Numbered from the stretch's first letter, positions 11,901 through 23,615 are shown. The stretch is DNA of 64,000 bases from Diplonema papillatum (GCA_030068145.1 JAPJBO010000216.1:152001-216000); one strand, 5' to 3'. Numbers and translations: made by a program. Notes: generated from the letters alone by a model not told the origin.

Positions 11901-14900
11901 CAAGAAAGGTTTGTGCCCTATAGTGATGAGGTGGTTGACCAGGCCCCCACGAAGCCGTATACACAACACGGCTACAACACGAGGATGCAGCCCTGCTTAG
12001 GTGTGCACTCAGCCATCACAGGGCCTCAGATCTCGCTACTTGACCTGACACAGCTGCCACCCAGAAGGCCGCAGCAGTAACCTTCGCAATGAAGGCACGC
12101 GCGGCTGAGTGTATGTAGGCGATCCATACAACAGCTGCATCAGACGCAGCTTGATCCGAGAGCTCGCTAGGGGAGGTGACGCTGCTCACCTGCCAGTCTC
12201 ACAACTGACTGCTGCCCCAAATCCTTCCAGTGATTTATAAGGGGGGTCTTACGGGGGTAACCCCCACGCTCCAAAAAAAAAAAGAAAAACTGTCGGGGGG
12301 CCGCCGTGAGTGGCCAGCACTGGGGGACCAGCCACTGAAGGGGGGAGCCAGCCTGGGGTGGGGGGTTGGGGGTGGGCGCAACCGGGCGACTGATTACCAG
12401 TAGGTCCATTATCGCAGACTCTGCTGAGGGAAGGCAAAACAAGCGAACTATCTGCAGCATTTCAAATGCTTCTCTTCTCTCTCGCAAAGTTGACGTGCAC
12501 TTACCTGCGAAATAAATTGCTGGATGCCTCTGTACGCCGGTGCATGTTCTTGGCGTCCAGTTTTCAGTCGAATGAGCCAGTCACAGCGGAAATCGTTGAC
12601 TCGTTTATGAGGGAGTACTTGGTTGTGGAGACAGATGCCACAAGTCATGAGAGTGATCACGACAATGATTCTGGAGATGACACTAATGATACCGAGGAGC
12701 TTCGAACTCAGGAAGCAACAGTGACCTATGCAAATGTGCGCCCTACGCAACTCAAGTTTGTAAGGGCTTCGTTATACTTTGATAGAGCAGCAGCTGTCCA
12801 TACAAAAAGAACCCTGCTTGTTGCACATCCAGTGCCCCTTTTTGAGGCTAGTATTGTTGGCCTGTAGTACCCCTTACGTTATTTTGACTTGAAGTTCCCT
12901 GCCGTTATGATCGAGACACGAACGAGACACAATTCGGCTGTGCTGGGCTGCGCTATGCTGCGCTATGCTGCGCTGGGCTACTGGGCTGGAATGGAGGGGC
13001 GGTCCTTGGGCGCAGCTCCGCAACCACACTGAGAAAACACTTTCTTGGTAAAAAAATAGCCACCCCCACAGGCACGTGGAGGAATACAGAGGACCCAGCT
13101 TTCGCTTTCCATATAAACCCCTGAATCCTTCCCGCCAGGGCATTAGCTTCCCATTCCAAATTCCGTCAGCTGACGGAATTTGGAAATCCGGGCGGCTCAA
13201 AAAATAAAAAAAAAAAGTGCAAAAAACGACCTTCGATGAAAAAAGTCGTGGGGGTCCGGTGGAGGCGTGAGTTAGGCCAGCTGTGCCAGCTGGCTGGCGG
13301 TCAAGGGCTGGGCTGGCGGTCAGGGGCTGGCCATCGGTGGTCGCCGCTGGGCATGGTGGCCTGGCTGGCAGAAGTTTGGGGCTGCTGTGGATGCCGAGTG
13401 AGAGAGTCGAAGCTCAGAAGCAGCCCGGAATTCTTGACAGATTCTCTCCGAGTTGGCACAAGTGCCTTGTTCCGTGTGATCTCCGGTCTGCATCTACTCA
13501 TGCCAATGATTTACCAGCACACAGTATCTGAGTGGTGGATGAATTTGAAATGGGCTGTTGGCTTCAGGAGTGTGCACCGGGGGAGCGGGGCGAGGGTCAC
13601 ACAGATGGCAAACAGTGCCACCAGTACGTTGGTCGATATGTTTAACGCGACAAACGGACTGAGAAGTGCAAACTCTTTCTCCACCTGAATGTACCGTACC
13701 GTTTGCCGGGGGGCGGAGCCCCCCGGACCCCCCCTTTTGGAAGGTTCGTGGCCTGGACGGAGGCTTCTCGATTTCAGAGCGGAAAAAGCAAATTGGCTAT
13801 TGAGACGGAATTTGGAAAACTGAGGAAAAATGAAGCTAATAGCCTGCTTCCCGTCCAAAAATACTCGAGGGGCTGCCTTGTGCTTACTTCGAAGGAGGCT
13901 AGAGGGGGAGAAACAATACAACTACAAAATGGGTCTTTTTTGTTGAACGCTTACGCCCGCCACTGAACCCAGATTCACCTGTGTTTCGTGTGGGCTACAG
14001 CACATTTACCTCCTTTGATCTTTTGCAGCTGGCAGCCTCCTCAAGTATTTCCTACAAAGCAGGTGCTTATACAAAAAAAAAAAAAAAAAAAAAAAAAAAA
14101 ACAGCATACCTGCTGGATACTCTCTTCCTTCCCGAACACGAGTATCGCGAAAGAAGGCACGAGGCGTGTCCGCGACAGTTTGCCTTTCTCGTAGTGGCGC
14201 CATGAAACGTCGCTGAATATCTGCGACGGTTGAGTGAGGCTTCGTTTTTTTGTGTCTAATGCAAGCAATTTGTTGAGAACGAAAATGGATGGGTGGATGC
14301 AGCGTACTATCCTCACTCCCGTTCAATGAAAAGAAACACAAAACGTTTGAAGGAAGTGCGCTCAAACGGAAAAGGGGACGTAAGTGAAAACTCCCGCACG
14401 ACACATATAACGTGAAGTGGAGGACGTTGCCGCTGTTGAGTGGCGCTGGCTAGCCGTTCGGCTTAGAGCGCGCCCAATTAACTTTTGGGTCTGCGTCTAA
14501 ACTTGATACGCAATCGCTGGAAACCTTGATTGTGCGAGTTGACCTGTACGCGTTCAGGTTGAACCGCTGTCAACGTTCCTTTGTGGAGAAGAAATGTGGA
14601 GACGGGGTTTTGCCTTAAGACTTTTCATGTTATGCTGAGTTGTTTTGAGCTATATTGTGGGTGTAATGCCCTTATATCCCACTCAAACCAAATTGTGCCC
14701 TTATATCCCACTTCAAATAAATTTTGTGTCGTCGTCTTCTTGACCATGGTTAAGTGAGCAAATGGTGTCCGCCGAAGCTGGTGAAGCTTCGACGCCGAAA
14801 TGGCTGAGATTTGCCTCCCATCGATGTCGGAGACTTTCAAGCACCTTTTCATCGCTGTACTTGTCCGGTATCGGCCTCGAGAATATTCAGGCTTCGCGCG

Positions 14901-15428
14901 GCGGATACCTGCCGATTCGCTCGGCATTCCCAGACTAGAGCGTGGCTCGTCGGAAGTACGGGACTGTACCACCCTCTGTGTTCGACCACGTCGACGAGCA
15001 ACACGAAGAAAGAAGAAGAAAAGAAAAAGGCCGCTCCTGGTCCAGGAACGTGACGGTCAACCACAGCTTGCAAAGCTTGAGTCGGAGGCAGCACAGTGCC
15101 ACAACCCCGTCCGCTCTGCCCTGCGGCTGACCGTCTCGACGAGCTTGTGTTCAGCGCGAGCGCCAAGCCCCAAGGTGCGCCACGCCTTGATGCTTTAGTT
15201 TGGGAAATCGGTGTGGCTCTGCAGTACCGCCGAACACGTGAAGCTTGGCTCCCGTGTAGCAGGCTTTCCCTGGTACCTATGCAACAAGAAACATACGTCA
15301 GCTCCAGCGTTGTCCTTTATGGACTGGATGAAAGCGTCCTCGGTCAGGTTCCACGGCAGGTGACGTACTATAACTTTATGCTTCTTTTCGGTCCACTTGA
15401 CCACTTTTACTTTAGTTTCGTCGTCCAT
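5968..15428 (-). CDS. UPF3: UPF3, nonsense-mediated mRNA decay factor (4 exons, 401 residues)
   Basis: UPF3 binds UPF2 and the exon-junction complex in nonsense-mediated decay. Exons: 15297-15428, 14110-14220, 7912-8313 and 5968-6528. All junctions are phase 0, with donors GTATGT, GTATGC and GTAGGC and acceptors CGCAG, CACAG and CACAG. Exon 1 carries the start of the RNP-type fold (KVIVRHLPWNLTEDAF). Exon 2 carries SWRHYEKGK and SFAILVFGKEE. Exon 3 carries the hallmark FDGRSFTDSKG...VEFAP and EEYLKFCEEL of the Smg4/UPF3 domain, then a Lys/Arg-rich patch. Exon 4 has an Arg/Glu repeat followed by a long Gly/Arg-rich tail, which is unusual in its glycine content. The predicted length matches the family (about 380-480). 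Intron 2 (5796 bp) holds large minisatellites. The exon 3/4 link rests on phase and composition, and an extra small exon cannot be excluded. Confidence 0.87.
7164..7208. mobile_element. 45-bp solo terminal repeat of the site-specific element
   Basis: The insert runs from aattgagttcttttt to gcatgcact and is flanked by gtttag on both sides (7158-7163 and 7209-7214). It equals the terminal direct repeat of the element at 45949-47200. The left flank gccgccccacgtt matches the empty target seen at 63391. It is probably a solo repeat left by recombination between the element's two ends. It lies in UPF3 intron 3. Confidence 0.65.
7269..7791. mobile_element. Mid-size relative of the 5-bp-duplication miniature family (523 bp)
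   Basis: The left end TGAGCCAGACC and the right end GGTGGACGGCTCA match the ends of the 180-bp elements at 31270, 31848 and 39594, including the subterminal gaactgcctgctgctgt and tctatcacagtctatcag. The interior has a Lys/Arg-rich reading frame tail (around 7560-7665) and a segment ending in gcgttctaacc that recurs near 16740, 17080, 30960 and 38830. No target duplication remains. It lies in UPF3 intron 3. Confidence 0.6.
8535..10013. repeat. AT-rich 43-bp minisatellite, about 30 units
   Basis: The array is continuous from about 8740, with an outlying unit at 8535. The core is aatttaattagaattggtag followed by tcaacgtccaatttc. Sub-variants alternate (cggatccc, ccgatccc, ttgaatcc), which indicates higher-order amplification. 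It lies in UPF3 intron 2 and is followed by a short array of catggcttcgc units (10090-10150). Confidence 0.93.
10300..10715. repeat. About 70-bp minisatellite, 5 units
   Basis: The units combine ttgctggggatttacgggg, ctgggaacggagctcgg and aaaacagaagaacggagag in tandem. The array starts just after a gttgttgacaacttgttgt inverted stretch. It lies within UPF3 intron 2, with no coding role seen. Confidence 0.85.
11774..12217. repeat. Dispersed repeat, family B (copy 2)
   Basis: This copy is nearly identical to 105-553 over its full length; for example catcactgtcaagaaagg here replaces catcactgtcgagaaagg there. It lies in UPF3 intron 2. A different A-rich sequence (12218-12290) follows, and a relative of that sequence follows the phosphatase gene's 5' end at 30537-30612. 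Confidence 0.75.
12466..12867 (+). other. Orphan 133-codon open frame, unknown
   Basis: This plus-strand frame encodes an N-terminal half with mixed hydrophobic and polar residues, then a Ser/Asp-rich acidic stretch around residues 60-80 (HESDHDNDSGDD). Its amino-acid composition looks more protein-like than its neighbours. However, it sits antisense inside UPF3 intron 2 and I see no family match. It could be a remnant of a transposon ORF. Confidence 0.25.
13856..14101 (+). repeat. Poly-A-tailed retroposon-like repeat, family D (copy 2)
   Basis: The same body as 1622-1843 and 51302-51516 ends in about 28 adenines (14074-14101). The A-tail ends within ten bases of UPF3 exon 2's splice donor (14109). 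On the transcribed minus strand this puts a long U-run immediately after the 5' splice site. Confidence 0.75.
15024..15284. repeat. Dispersed SINE-like repeat, family E (copy 1)
   Basis: About 260 bp, from aaaaaggccgctcctgg to ccctggtacctatgca, recurs at 26914-27199 and, split by a hAT-like insertion, at 49342-50033. It lies in UPF3 intron 1 and ends 12 bases before exon 1's donor site at 15296. Confidence 0.75.
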
Positions 15429-16649
15429 TTGGTTGCTGAGGCAGTCCCCCCATCCTTAGCAAGAGACGATGTGCTGATGGCGAACCCAGTAACGATCTAT
15501 GCAAGCAAAACAGTCTGTAGGAGGCCAAGACTGAAAACCGTGCAGACACTCTTCGACTTGTCTCGGGAAAGGTGAGCGCGGTAGCGATGACCACGAGAAC
15601 ACATGGAGGTGGATGGGGAGAGGCCCTGAGGCTGCGAAGGCGTGACTACCCCAGTGCTCAGGTCGCAAGGTAACACATTTTGCTGGGCATGCGCGTACTG
15701 CTACTATTAAGAAGGCTGGGATAAATTCCTTGCATCAAAACCTGTGCTCTGAACGGTGAGGCGAGAGGCACGGGTTCACTCTGTCAGAGGACAAATCTAC
15801 TTCCTGCTATTGACTCAAGCAGCTCATTTTGATGCTTCATTTTGCCTGTGCACGCTAGTTGGTCGAACTTCTCACTCATTCCTACTACTAGTTTTAGTTT
15901 CAGGCTAGAAGTGCCGCCTTTAACAGCAAAACGCACGTCTTATCAGGCTCACGATAACATTGGAGGGCAACCCGCAAGAGTCTTAGGACGACTCCCTCCC
16001 TGCTGTCGAGCGCCAGATACTCGGAGGTGTGACCTCCTGGGCTAGCCTGTTCTCTCATCAACCGTGGCTATCTCGGGGGAGTTACCCCAACGGAGTGATT
16101 TCTCCCCTTTTCCCCTTTGTCCTGAGCTGGGAAGACAGAAGCATGTGCCCATGCCTGAGTGAGTAGCCGGCGGAGAATTCTCGGAAATTGACCGGCAACA
16201 GCCGCGTCACGCACTCCGGGGACTGAACACGCCTCGAAAGAAACGCAGCGAGGAGAAAGGCGAGACTACCTACAACGCCATACATCGACATGCCGCCGAA
16301 CCGGAAAGCAATAATGAAAGGAGAAAAAAACGAGTTTTACACACACGAGGGGTGGGACGTTTCCGTCCGCAGCCCGATGATCGGGGTGGGGGGAGAGGGC
16401 TACAAAAAGAGCACTTTTTTTCCGGCGGGCCCCAACGAACAAGAAATGCGCCAACGCGAAGCTACAAACTGTGCCAAAGCCGCTGCATGCACCCGGTCTG
16501 TCAGTGCGTGTGGAGGCAGCAGAACCGGGGGGGGAACATTAGCTTGCAGCGGGGGGGGCGATAGGTTCTTCGTGATTCGGTACATGAGCCAATTCACCTG
16601 CCCCTTCTGCAAGCGACCTGAGCTCGACTACGCTGCGAGGCACGAAACG

Positions 16650-17140
16650 ACCGCCCGAGACCGACGAGCCAGAAGGTAACAAACGCCGGAAACATGACAC
16701 GGTGCGCTCTAAGAGGTAACCACGGAAGAGAGCAGATGCAGATTATCGCCACAGATTCTTTGCATTCTAACCCAAAAGATTACGCTTCGAGTACACTCGA
16801 TTACGCTACCAACGCCAGCGAAGAAGCGGGCAATCGGACTCAACGGCGGCACCGAAAAGGCGCAAAGGACGCGTCAAAGTGCAAGCGAAGGCAACACGAC
16901 CATCGCACAAGCGCCGAGAAGGAGCAGATATCGACGCACAACCGATGAACCTGGACGAGCGATCGAAAAAGAAGCGAAGCGCCAAACGCGCGCCTGAGCG
17001 CGACGATCAAGACGAGATAAAGAGGCGAAAGCCTGACACATCACGTGCGAAGAGATAACCGTGCTGTCGGCGATGCAGACTATCGCCACAGATTCTTTGC
17101 ATTCTAACCCAAACGATTACGTTCTACTAGGCTCGACAAC
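16650..17140. repeat. Remnants of the larger TGAGCC-family element (two 3' segments)
   Basis: Two related segments (about 16740-16800 and 17060-17130) share cgccacagattctttgcat and ttctaaccca. Each is preceded by a Lys/Arg-rich reading-frame tail, the second ending with a TAA at 17056-17058. The same 3' segment follows the basic tail in the element at 7269-7791. The host of these pieces is a decayed mobile element; no complete ends were found here. Confidence 0.45.
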
Positions 17141-17812
17141 GTTGGATCAGGCAGAGGGTGAATTGGCTCAGTACAACCGAAAAGCGAGGTGTGACACCCG
17201 CTTTTTAAGTCCGGCTTTAGGTCCTTCAGCTTCTATACCGGAGGCCGTGATGCGGATCCCGAGCCAAAGCATCGGTGCCGCGAAGGCGCCGACGTCGCAT
17301 TTCTCTTTCGCCCGGGCCGATCCGGAAGTGTTCTTTTTTCGAATACAACGGAAAATGAGAATTTGCATGTTTTGTGGTAACACAGGGGAGCAGCAGCCCC
17401 GGGGGAGACCTCACAGTACCCGATTCACTGCGGCATCCAGCGGTCCGGAATGCCGAGTGATCCCGGCGGGGGTGTGGTCTGCCCCGTTGCCGGGCAGAAG
17501 TCTACACGGAAAAAAAAAGGTCTAGTATCAAACAGTCGGGAGCCAAACAAGAAAGAAATGCGTAGCTTTGTTAGAGCGAATGTTTCGCTTGTGACTCCGG
17601 GGGTTTAAAGCCTCCAGGTGACTTTTGGCAGAGTGGGAAGATATCCTCTTTGCTCTGCGGGTGCTCAAGGGTGGTGGTTTGTGTGTACACGTGGCGGCTT
17701 GTCGCACCCGTCCCTTCGATACGACGTCGTCAGAAGCGCCGCCGCCCCTGCCAGCCTCCGGACTTGACAGGTCTATCGAGGGTATTTCAACCGGGGCAGC
17801 TGCAGAGGGCGA

Positions 17813-17994
17813 GGGGGGAAAATGTTTCTTGGGTTTGAAGAGCGCGTGGTGCTTGCACCACTGAGGCCAGGTTATTTAACCGCGGATTTAGTGAAGGATT
17901 GTTCAGGAAACGGTCGCGAGCGAAACCCGACCAGGTAACGACCATTTCACTGTCTTCTTTGTTTTGTGATGCGAACATCACGAGGTGCTGTCCG
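17813..17994. repeat. 182-bp direct repeat, copy 2; partial copy of the 1512-residue gene
   Basis: It is almost identical to 18437-18618. Both resemble an internal stretch of the glutamine-repeat gene around 19728-19830. On the minus strand the copy encodes NPRLNNLASVVQAPRA, where the gene encodes SPRLKTLAPAAQAPRP. It lies downstream (3') of that gene. A further scrap is present near 52870-52910. Confidence 0.65.
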
Positions 17995-18436
17995 AAGACA
18001 CCGCCCACGTGAGCACTGTTAAGCAGCGGTTGCCAGATACTCCCGTAGCACCTATTCACGGGTTTGCAGGGGTAAAAAGGAAGCCCGGGTTGGGGAGGGT
18101 GGTGGGTTTGGTGCGTAGTATTCTTCTTTTTTTGTTCTTTCTCGGTTCTGGTGGTGCTGCTCCTTCCTTCTCGTCCTGTGTTGGGTTACGACTTTTTTTG
18201 TTCTTTATCGGTTCTGAGCGTTTCCATATGCCTTTTCCTGCTTTGACATGCAGTCCCTTCCAAACTGTACCTCTCTTGGTGTTCGGGGGTTGGGCCGTAT
18301 GGTAACGTCTCGGGAAACGAAGTTTGTGGCGTCACAAAAGTGACAGGTTGCCAAAGCAACCGGGTGCCGAGCTTAAGCAAGGCGTTTGTCAATGGAGAAC
18401 CAGTCCTGTGCCGTTTCAGAGCCGGCAGGTCTCAAC

Positions 18437-18618
18437 GGGGGGAAAATGTTTCTTGGGTTTGAAGAGCGCGTGGTGCTTGCACCACTGAGGCCAGGTTATT
18501 TAACCGCGGATTTAGTGAAGGATTGTTCAGGAAACGGTCGCGAGCGAAACCCGACCAGGTAACGATCATTTCACTGTCTTCTTTGTTTTGTGATGCGAAC
18601 ATCACGAGGTGCTGTCCG
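18437..18618. repeat. 182-bp direct repeat, copy 1; partial copy of the 1512-residue gene
   Basis: The counterpart is 17813-17994, and the two differ by very few bases. It ends against a 19-base G run (18618-18636). The spacer between the copies includes an uninterrupted target-like sequence (gttaagcagcggttgcc at about 18019). Confidence 0.65.
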
Positions 18619-18639
18619 GGGGGGGGGGGGGGGGGGTAT

Positions 18640-19076
18640 GTTGTACTGCGGACGCTTTGATTGCTGCGGTTTGCGTGCTGCGGCAACCTTTCGCGAATCG
18701 GAACTTTTTTCGCGAGCGGTGAACAGACTCCTGCGTCTGCAAGTGTCCGCCCCACCCAAGGGTTGGGTGGACGTTTGATTTCTATCAGCACACGTCGGTT
18801 GAGCGAAGAAGCTGTCCAGTCGCGTACGTACGACAGGTGTACCCAGAATTCGGCTCCTCGGCTGATGAGCAGGCAGCCCCGACATGTCCTGCAGACAATG
18901 AAGCAAGTCGCGCACTTCGAAGTTTTCATTTCAGATTCCAGTCCGATATCGCAAGTCGTAGAGCAGACCCACATCAATGCGGTGCCACCACCCCCTCTCC
19001 AACCGAAGACGGCAAGGCAAGCCACTCTAGTACCGCGACGGGGGGTGTGCCAAGTTGTAATTTCAGCTGGTTCTAC
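18640..19076. other. 3' flank of the 1512-residue gene, no gene recognised
   Basis: No feature was recognised beyond the stop codon at 19077-19079. The sequence is of mixed composition, with short open frames lacking resemblance to known proteins. Confidence 0.4.
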
Positions 19077-22000
19077 TCAACGCGGTGCCTTCGACTTCTT
19101 CTTCTTCACAACCGAAGGCTGGTGAGGCTGCCGCCGGGGCGAGCCCGACCGCGCAGGCCCCGCATGTTTTACAGGAGACGCGGGTGCAGGCGACGGCGCC
19201 GGCGACTCGTGCGTCTTGAGCGGCTGCTGCGGGTGCTTCGCGAGCGCCGGCTTCGGCGCCTTGGGTCCGGCCGGGTCCGGCTTCCGCTTCGAAGACGACT
19301 TGCGCGCGCTCGCGCTTGTCCGGTCGGGCGGGGAGTCCGCCGGTTGCGCCGCGTGTGTCGACACTCGGGACCGGTGCTTACCTGGGGTGGAAGCAGGGTG
19401 GGTGTCCTGCTTGGTGGCAGAACGGTGCTTGACTGGGGTGGCAGACGACCGGTGCTTGGTCCTGGTGGAGAGGCGCGGGGGCGACTGCGAGGCGGTCGGA
19501 TCGCGGTGCGCGAGCTTCGGGTACGCGGGACGGCCGTCCGCAGCCGCGGGCGGGGGCCGCAGGCTTTTGACGGGATATGCCGAAAGCGGGGCCACGGCGT
19601 CGGCGCGCGGTGAGAGCCTCGACCGAGGGAACCGTTCCTCCTCCGCCACCGGCGACGGCGGGGACAGAACGCCCTCGTGCGCGTCGAACCCGGCGGCCGG
19701 CGGAGCCCTGGGAGGGGAGAATGGTGGCTCTTGGGTGTAATAATGAGGGCGCGGCGCTTGCGCCGCCGGGGCCAGGGTTTTCAGCCGCGGGCTTATTATG
19801 GACTGGGGGGGCGACGCCGGCTGGGAGAAGGACGCCCCGCCCACGCTGCTCGCGTCGGCGTTATCCCCGTCGATCCGCCCCATCCCGCTGTACGAGAAGA
19901 TGTTCTGCTCGTACAGCCTCTGCCGCGTCGCCGGGGAGAGCTGCTGGCGGCGAGGCCCGCGGTGCAGGTCGGGTTGGTCCCCCTGATGACGATCTGGCGA
20001 CCGCCGCCTGCGGCTGTGCCGAACGGTCGGAGGATCGCCCCTGGGGGGCTTGCGGGTGTGGCCACGCGGCGGGGGCGGCGGGTTGTCGTCGGCGGGGAAG
20101 AGCCCGCGGGACCTGTCGACCGGCGCCGGCCCGTTGTACTTGAACAGCGGGTATCCGGCTGCGCTGGCGTTCGCCCCGGGCCCGGCGACTTCGACCACGG
20201 GGCCGGCGGCCCCGGCGCGATGCCGCTCGTCCCTAGGGGAGGACCTCCCCCCCGCGCTGCTGCTCCGCGACCGCCGGCGACTGCTGCGGCGGTTGGCGGG
20301 GGTGGCGGCAGGGGTGTCCGGGCTCGCTGCGCGGCGCCGTCTCCTGGGCGAGAACCCGTCGGCCGCCTGCAAGTGCTCGCGCAGCTTCGCGACCGACGCC
20401 TGCGACCGGAACCGCAGGTACCCCAGCGGGCCGGTTACCCCGCCGTATCCGAAGCCGAACCCATCCTTGCTGCTCAGCTCCTTGATCGACAGCTCCCGGG
20501 TCGCCGCCGCGGCGCCCCCCGCGAACGTGAGGGGTATCGCCAGGGTGCCTTTTTCGGGCAGTTCGCCGGGAGACGGCGCGCTCCCGCTCCGCCGAACGGG
20601 CTCTCTGAAGGTGACGACCAACGTGCCGTTCACGACGTTCACATCGCCGGTGAACCACGTGTCGACCGGCAGCACGTCGGGCCCCGGCGAAAACGGGCGG
20701 AGGTCGCCTTGCAGGACGATATCATCACGCACCAACGGATTGTCCATCAGCAGACCGCACGCGGCCGGCAGGGCCGTTGGCCGCGGCGGCGGGAGGGCGG
20801 CCGTCCCTCTCTGCTGCTTCCGCGGAGGGGTGCTCGCCCTATAGTCCGGCGTGCACCCCGGGAACCCAGCATATGGGTCTGCGGGGGCCCTGCGGCCGCC
20901 GGGGGCTTTGGGGTGGAAGCTCGCCTGGGGATCAGGGGTCTTCGGGTCGTCGCCGGGAGACCAGCGGCGGGCGGGTTCCTTCTTGTGCAGGAGGTTGTAC
21001 AGCAGCCCCCCGGCCAGCGGCGAGCCCAACGCGTTGCCAGCCGACGTGTCGTGCGGCAGCGGGTGCGCCGGCGGCGCGGGGGACCCCAGCGAGGAAAACG
21101 GGGGCGGGGCGGCATGCACCGTCTTGCGGGGCTCACGGATGGTGTTCGTCGGGAGACGTTCCAGCGGGTGGCGGTCCGGCGCCGGCTTAAAGCCGGGGAA
21201 AGGGTGCGGGCGGCCTGCGGGGGCGGCGGGATCCCCGGTGGGGGGGGAGGAGCGGCGGGCGGCGAGCAGCCGTTGGTACTCGCTCCGCGGCAGCACGACG
21301 GCATCGCCGGCCGCGATGGCTTCCTTCTGGTACCGGTACAGCACGTCGGCCTCGATCAAGTCGCGGTACTCGCACTTGGTCACGGTCACGACGCTGTCCG
21401 CGTGCGCCGCCCGGCTCCTCCTGCGCCGGTCCTTCTCGTCATCGAGAACCGACGCAGCGAGGACTTGCGGCAGAACCTGCACGAAGGACGGCAACGGCCT
21501 CGGCACGACCTCACGGGGCGAACCCCCCGCTTTCTCGTACGCCGAAGAGAACGCGCGGGGGGGTGCGGCCGGCGCGGACCGGTTGGACAGGTTGTCGGGC
21601 AGGTCTACTTCCGGCGGGAGGCGCTGCGGATGCTGGGTGAGGTGGTCAGGGGCCTGCGGGGTGACGCTCACCGCCCGCGGGTGCTGCTGCTGCTGCTGCT
21701 GCTGCGGCTGGAGGTGCTGCGGGTGCTGGGTGGTGCGGTCGTGGTTGCCGGGGGGGTGGTCGGGATCGGGCGGAAGGCGCTGCCGCCCCTGGTGCTGGGA
21801 GAACTGCTCCCCCGGGGCTTGCGGGGAGCTGATGGTCATCCGCGGGTGCTGCTGCTGCAGCTGCGGCTGCGGCTGGGCGTTGCCGACGTACGCGTCGGGA
21901 GCGTCGGGTTCGAGCGGGTGCCGCTGTTGCCCCCGGTGTTGGGAGAACTGCTCCGGGGCTTGCGGAGAGCTGATGGTCATCGCCCGCGAGTGCTGCTGCT

Positions 22001-22803
22001 GCAGCTGCGGCTGGGCGTTGCTGATGTATGTGTCGGGAACGTCGGGTTCGAGCGCGTGCCGCTGTTGCCCCCGGTGTTGGGAGAACTGCTCCGGGGCTTG
22101 CGGGGAGCTGGTGCTCACTGCTCGCGAGTGCTGCTGCTGCAGCTTAACGTTGCCGTTGTACGGGTCGGGAGCGTCGGGTTCGAGCGGGTGTCGCTGTTGT
22201 CCTTGGTGTTGGGAGAACTGCTCCGGGGCTCGCGGGGGGCTGATGTTCGCTCGCGAGAGCTGCTGCTGCTGATGCTGCGGCAGCGGGGCGTTGCGGTTGC
22301 CATTGTACGGGTTGGGAACGTCGGGTTCGAGCGGATGCCGCTGCTGCCCCAGGTGCTGGGAGAACTGCTCCGGGGCTCGCGGGGAGCTGGCACTCATCGC
22401 CCGCGAGTGCTGCTGCTGTAGCTGGGCAATGCCGTTGCCGTTGTACGGGTCGGGAACGTCGGGATCGAGCGGATGCCGGTGCTGGGAGAACTGCTCCGGG
22501 GCTTGCGGGGAGCTCATCGCCCGCGAGTGCTGCTGCTGCAGCTGCTGCAGCTGGTGCAGCTGGGCGGAGCGGACGTGCGCGTCGGGCGGGTCGGGCTCCG
22601 GCGGAAACCGCTGCCGCTGCGCCAGGGGCTGGGAGAACTGGTCGGGGGCTTGCGGGGAGGAGCTGGCGTTCTTGACTAGCGGGTGCTGCTGCTGCTGCTG
22701 GGCTGAGCGGTTGTATGAATCGGGTAGGTCGATTTCAGGCGGGAGCCGCCGTTGCCCCTGGGATTGGGGAGCTTGCGGGGCGCTGATGCTTTTTGGCCCG
22801 GAG

Positions 22804-22845
<42 letters not shown>

Positions 22846-23615
22846 AGAGCAGTGCGGTTGTACGCATCGTGCAGGTCCGGTTCGGACGCGGGCCGCTGCC
22901 GCCCCTGGGGTTGCGAGAACTGCTCTGGGGCTTGCGGGGAGCTGAAGCTCTTTGGCCCGGGGTGCTGCGGCTGCTGCTGCTGCTGCTGCTGGGCTATGCG
23001 GTTGTATGAGTCGGGTAGGTCGATTTCAAGCGGGAGCTGCCGTTGCCCCTGGGATTGGGGGGCTTGCGGGGAGCTGAAGCTCTTCGGCCCGGGGTGCTGC
23101 TGCTGCTGGGCTATGCGGTTGTATGAGTCGGGTAGGTCAAGTTCAGACGGGGGCCGCCGTTGCCCCTGGGATTGGGGGGCTTGCGGGGTGCTGATGCTCT
23201 TTAACCCGGAGTGCGGCTGCTGCTGGGCCATGCGGTTGTATGAGTCGGGTAGGTCAAGTTCATGCGGGCGCCGCCGTTGCCCCTGGGATTGGGGAGCCTG
23301 CGGGGTGCTGATGCTTTTTGACCCGGAGCGCTGCTGCTGCGGCGGCTGCTGCTGCTGCTGGGCTATGCGGTTGTATGAGTCGGGTGGGTCGGGTTCAGGC
23401 GGGAGTGATTGGGGGGCCTGCGGGGAACTAAAGCTTTTCCCCCGCGGGGCGCTGCGTTGCTGCTGCTGCTGCTGCACAGTGCGGTTGTACATATCGAGCA
23501 GGGCGTGGCGGGTGGTCCAAGCCGTGCTGCCGGCGCTCGCGTTCGAGTTCCGGTCCATCGACACCGACTTGTCGACATGGCGCGCGGAGAACTCCCGCGG
23601 AGAGTGCTCGCTCAT
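19077..23615 (-). CDS. Glutamine-repeat protein of 1512 residues, function unknown
   Basis: A single long open exon. I place the start at ATG 23615 (MSEHSPREF). The frame is open for 64 more codons to 23807, but the first 43 of those fall in a dispersed repeat (23692-23955), and an acceptor (ATGCAG) sits at 23678. The N-terminal half is about 17 imperfect units of 35-45 residues, each with a polyQ run, S/T-S-P-Q-A-P and D-L/V-P-D-x-Y-N-R. The middle has a non-repetitive stretch (VTVTKCEYRDLIEADVLYRY) and a possible small globular domain around DDIVLQGDLRPFSPGP to GYLRFRSQASVAKL. The C-terminus is Lys/Ser/Pro-rich with S-P-x-K motifs and ends KKKKSKAPR. No known domain was recognised. It is likely a disordered scaffold, perhaps nucleic-acid or cytoskeleton bound (inference). 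Partial decayed copies lie downstream. Confidence 0.75.

Noticed and set aside
17850-17990. Minus-strand phrase ASQNKEDSEMVVTWSGF considered as a purple acid phosphatase N-terminus
   Set aside because: Likeness is limited to a few residues, and the segment aligns better with the 1512-residue gene next door.
17813-18618. 182-bp direct repeats considered as terminal repeats of a retroelement
   Set aside because: They resemble an internal stretch of the neighbouring gene and lack defined ends or flanking duplications.
19677-22421. 914-codon plus-strand frame
   Set aside because: Antisense shadow of the glutamine-repeat gene. Leu/Arg/Gly-rich composition follows from the GC-rich sense codons.
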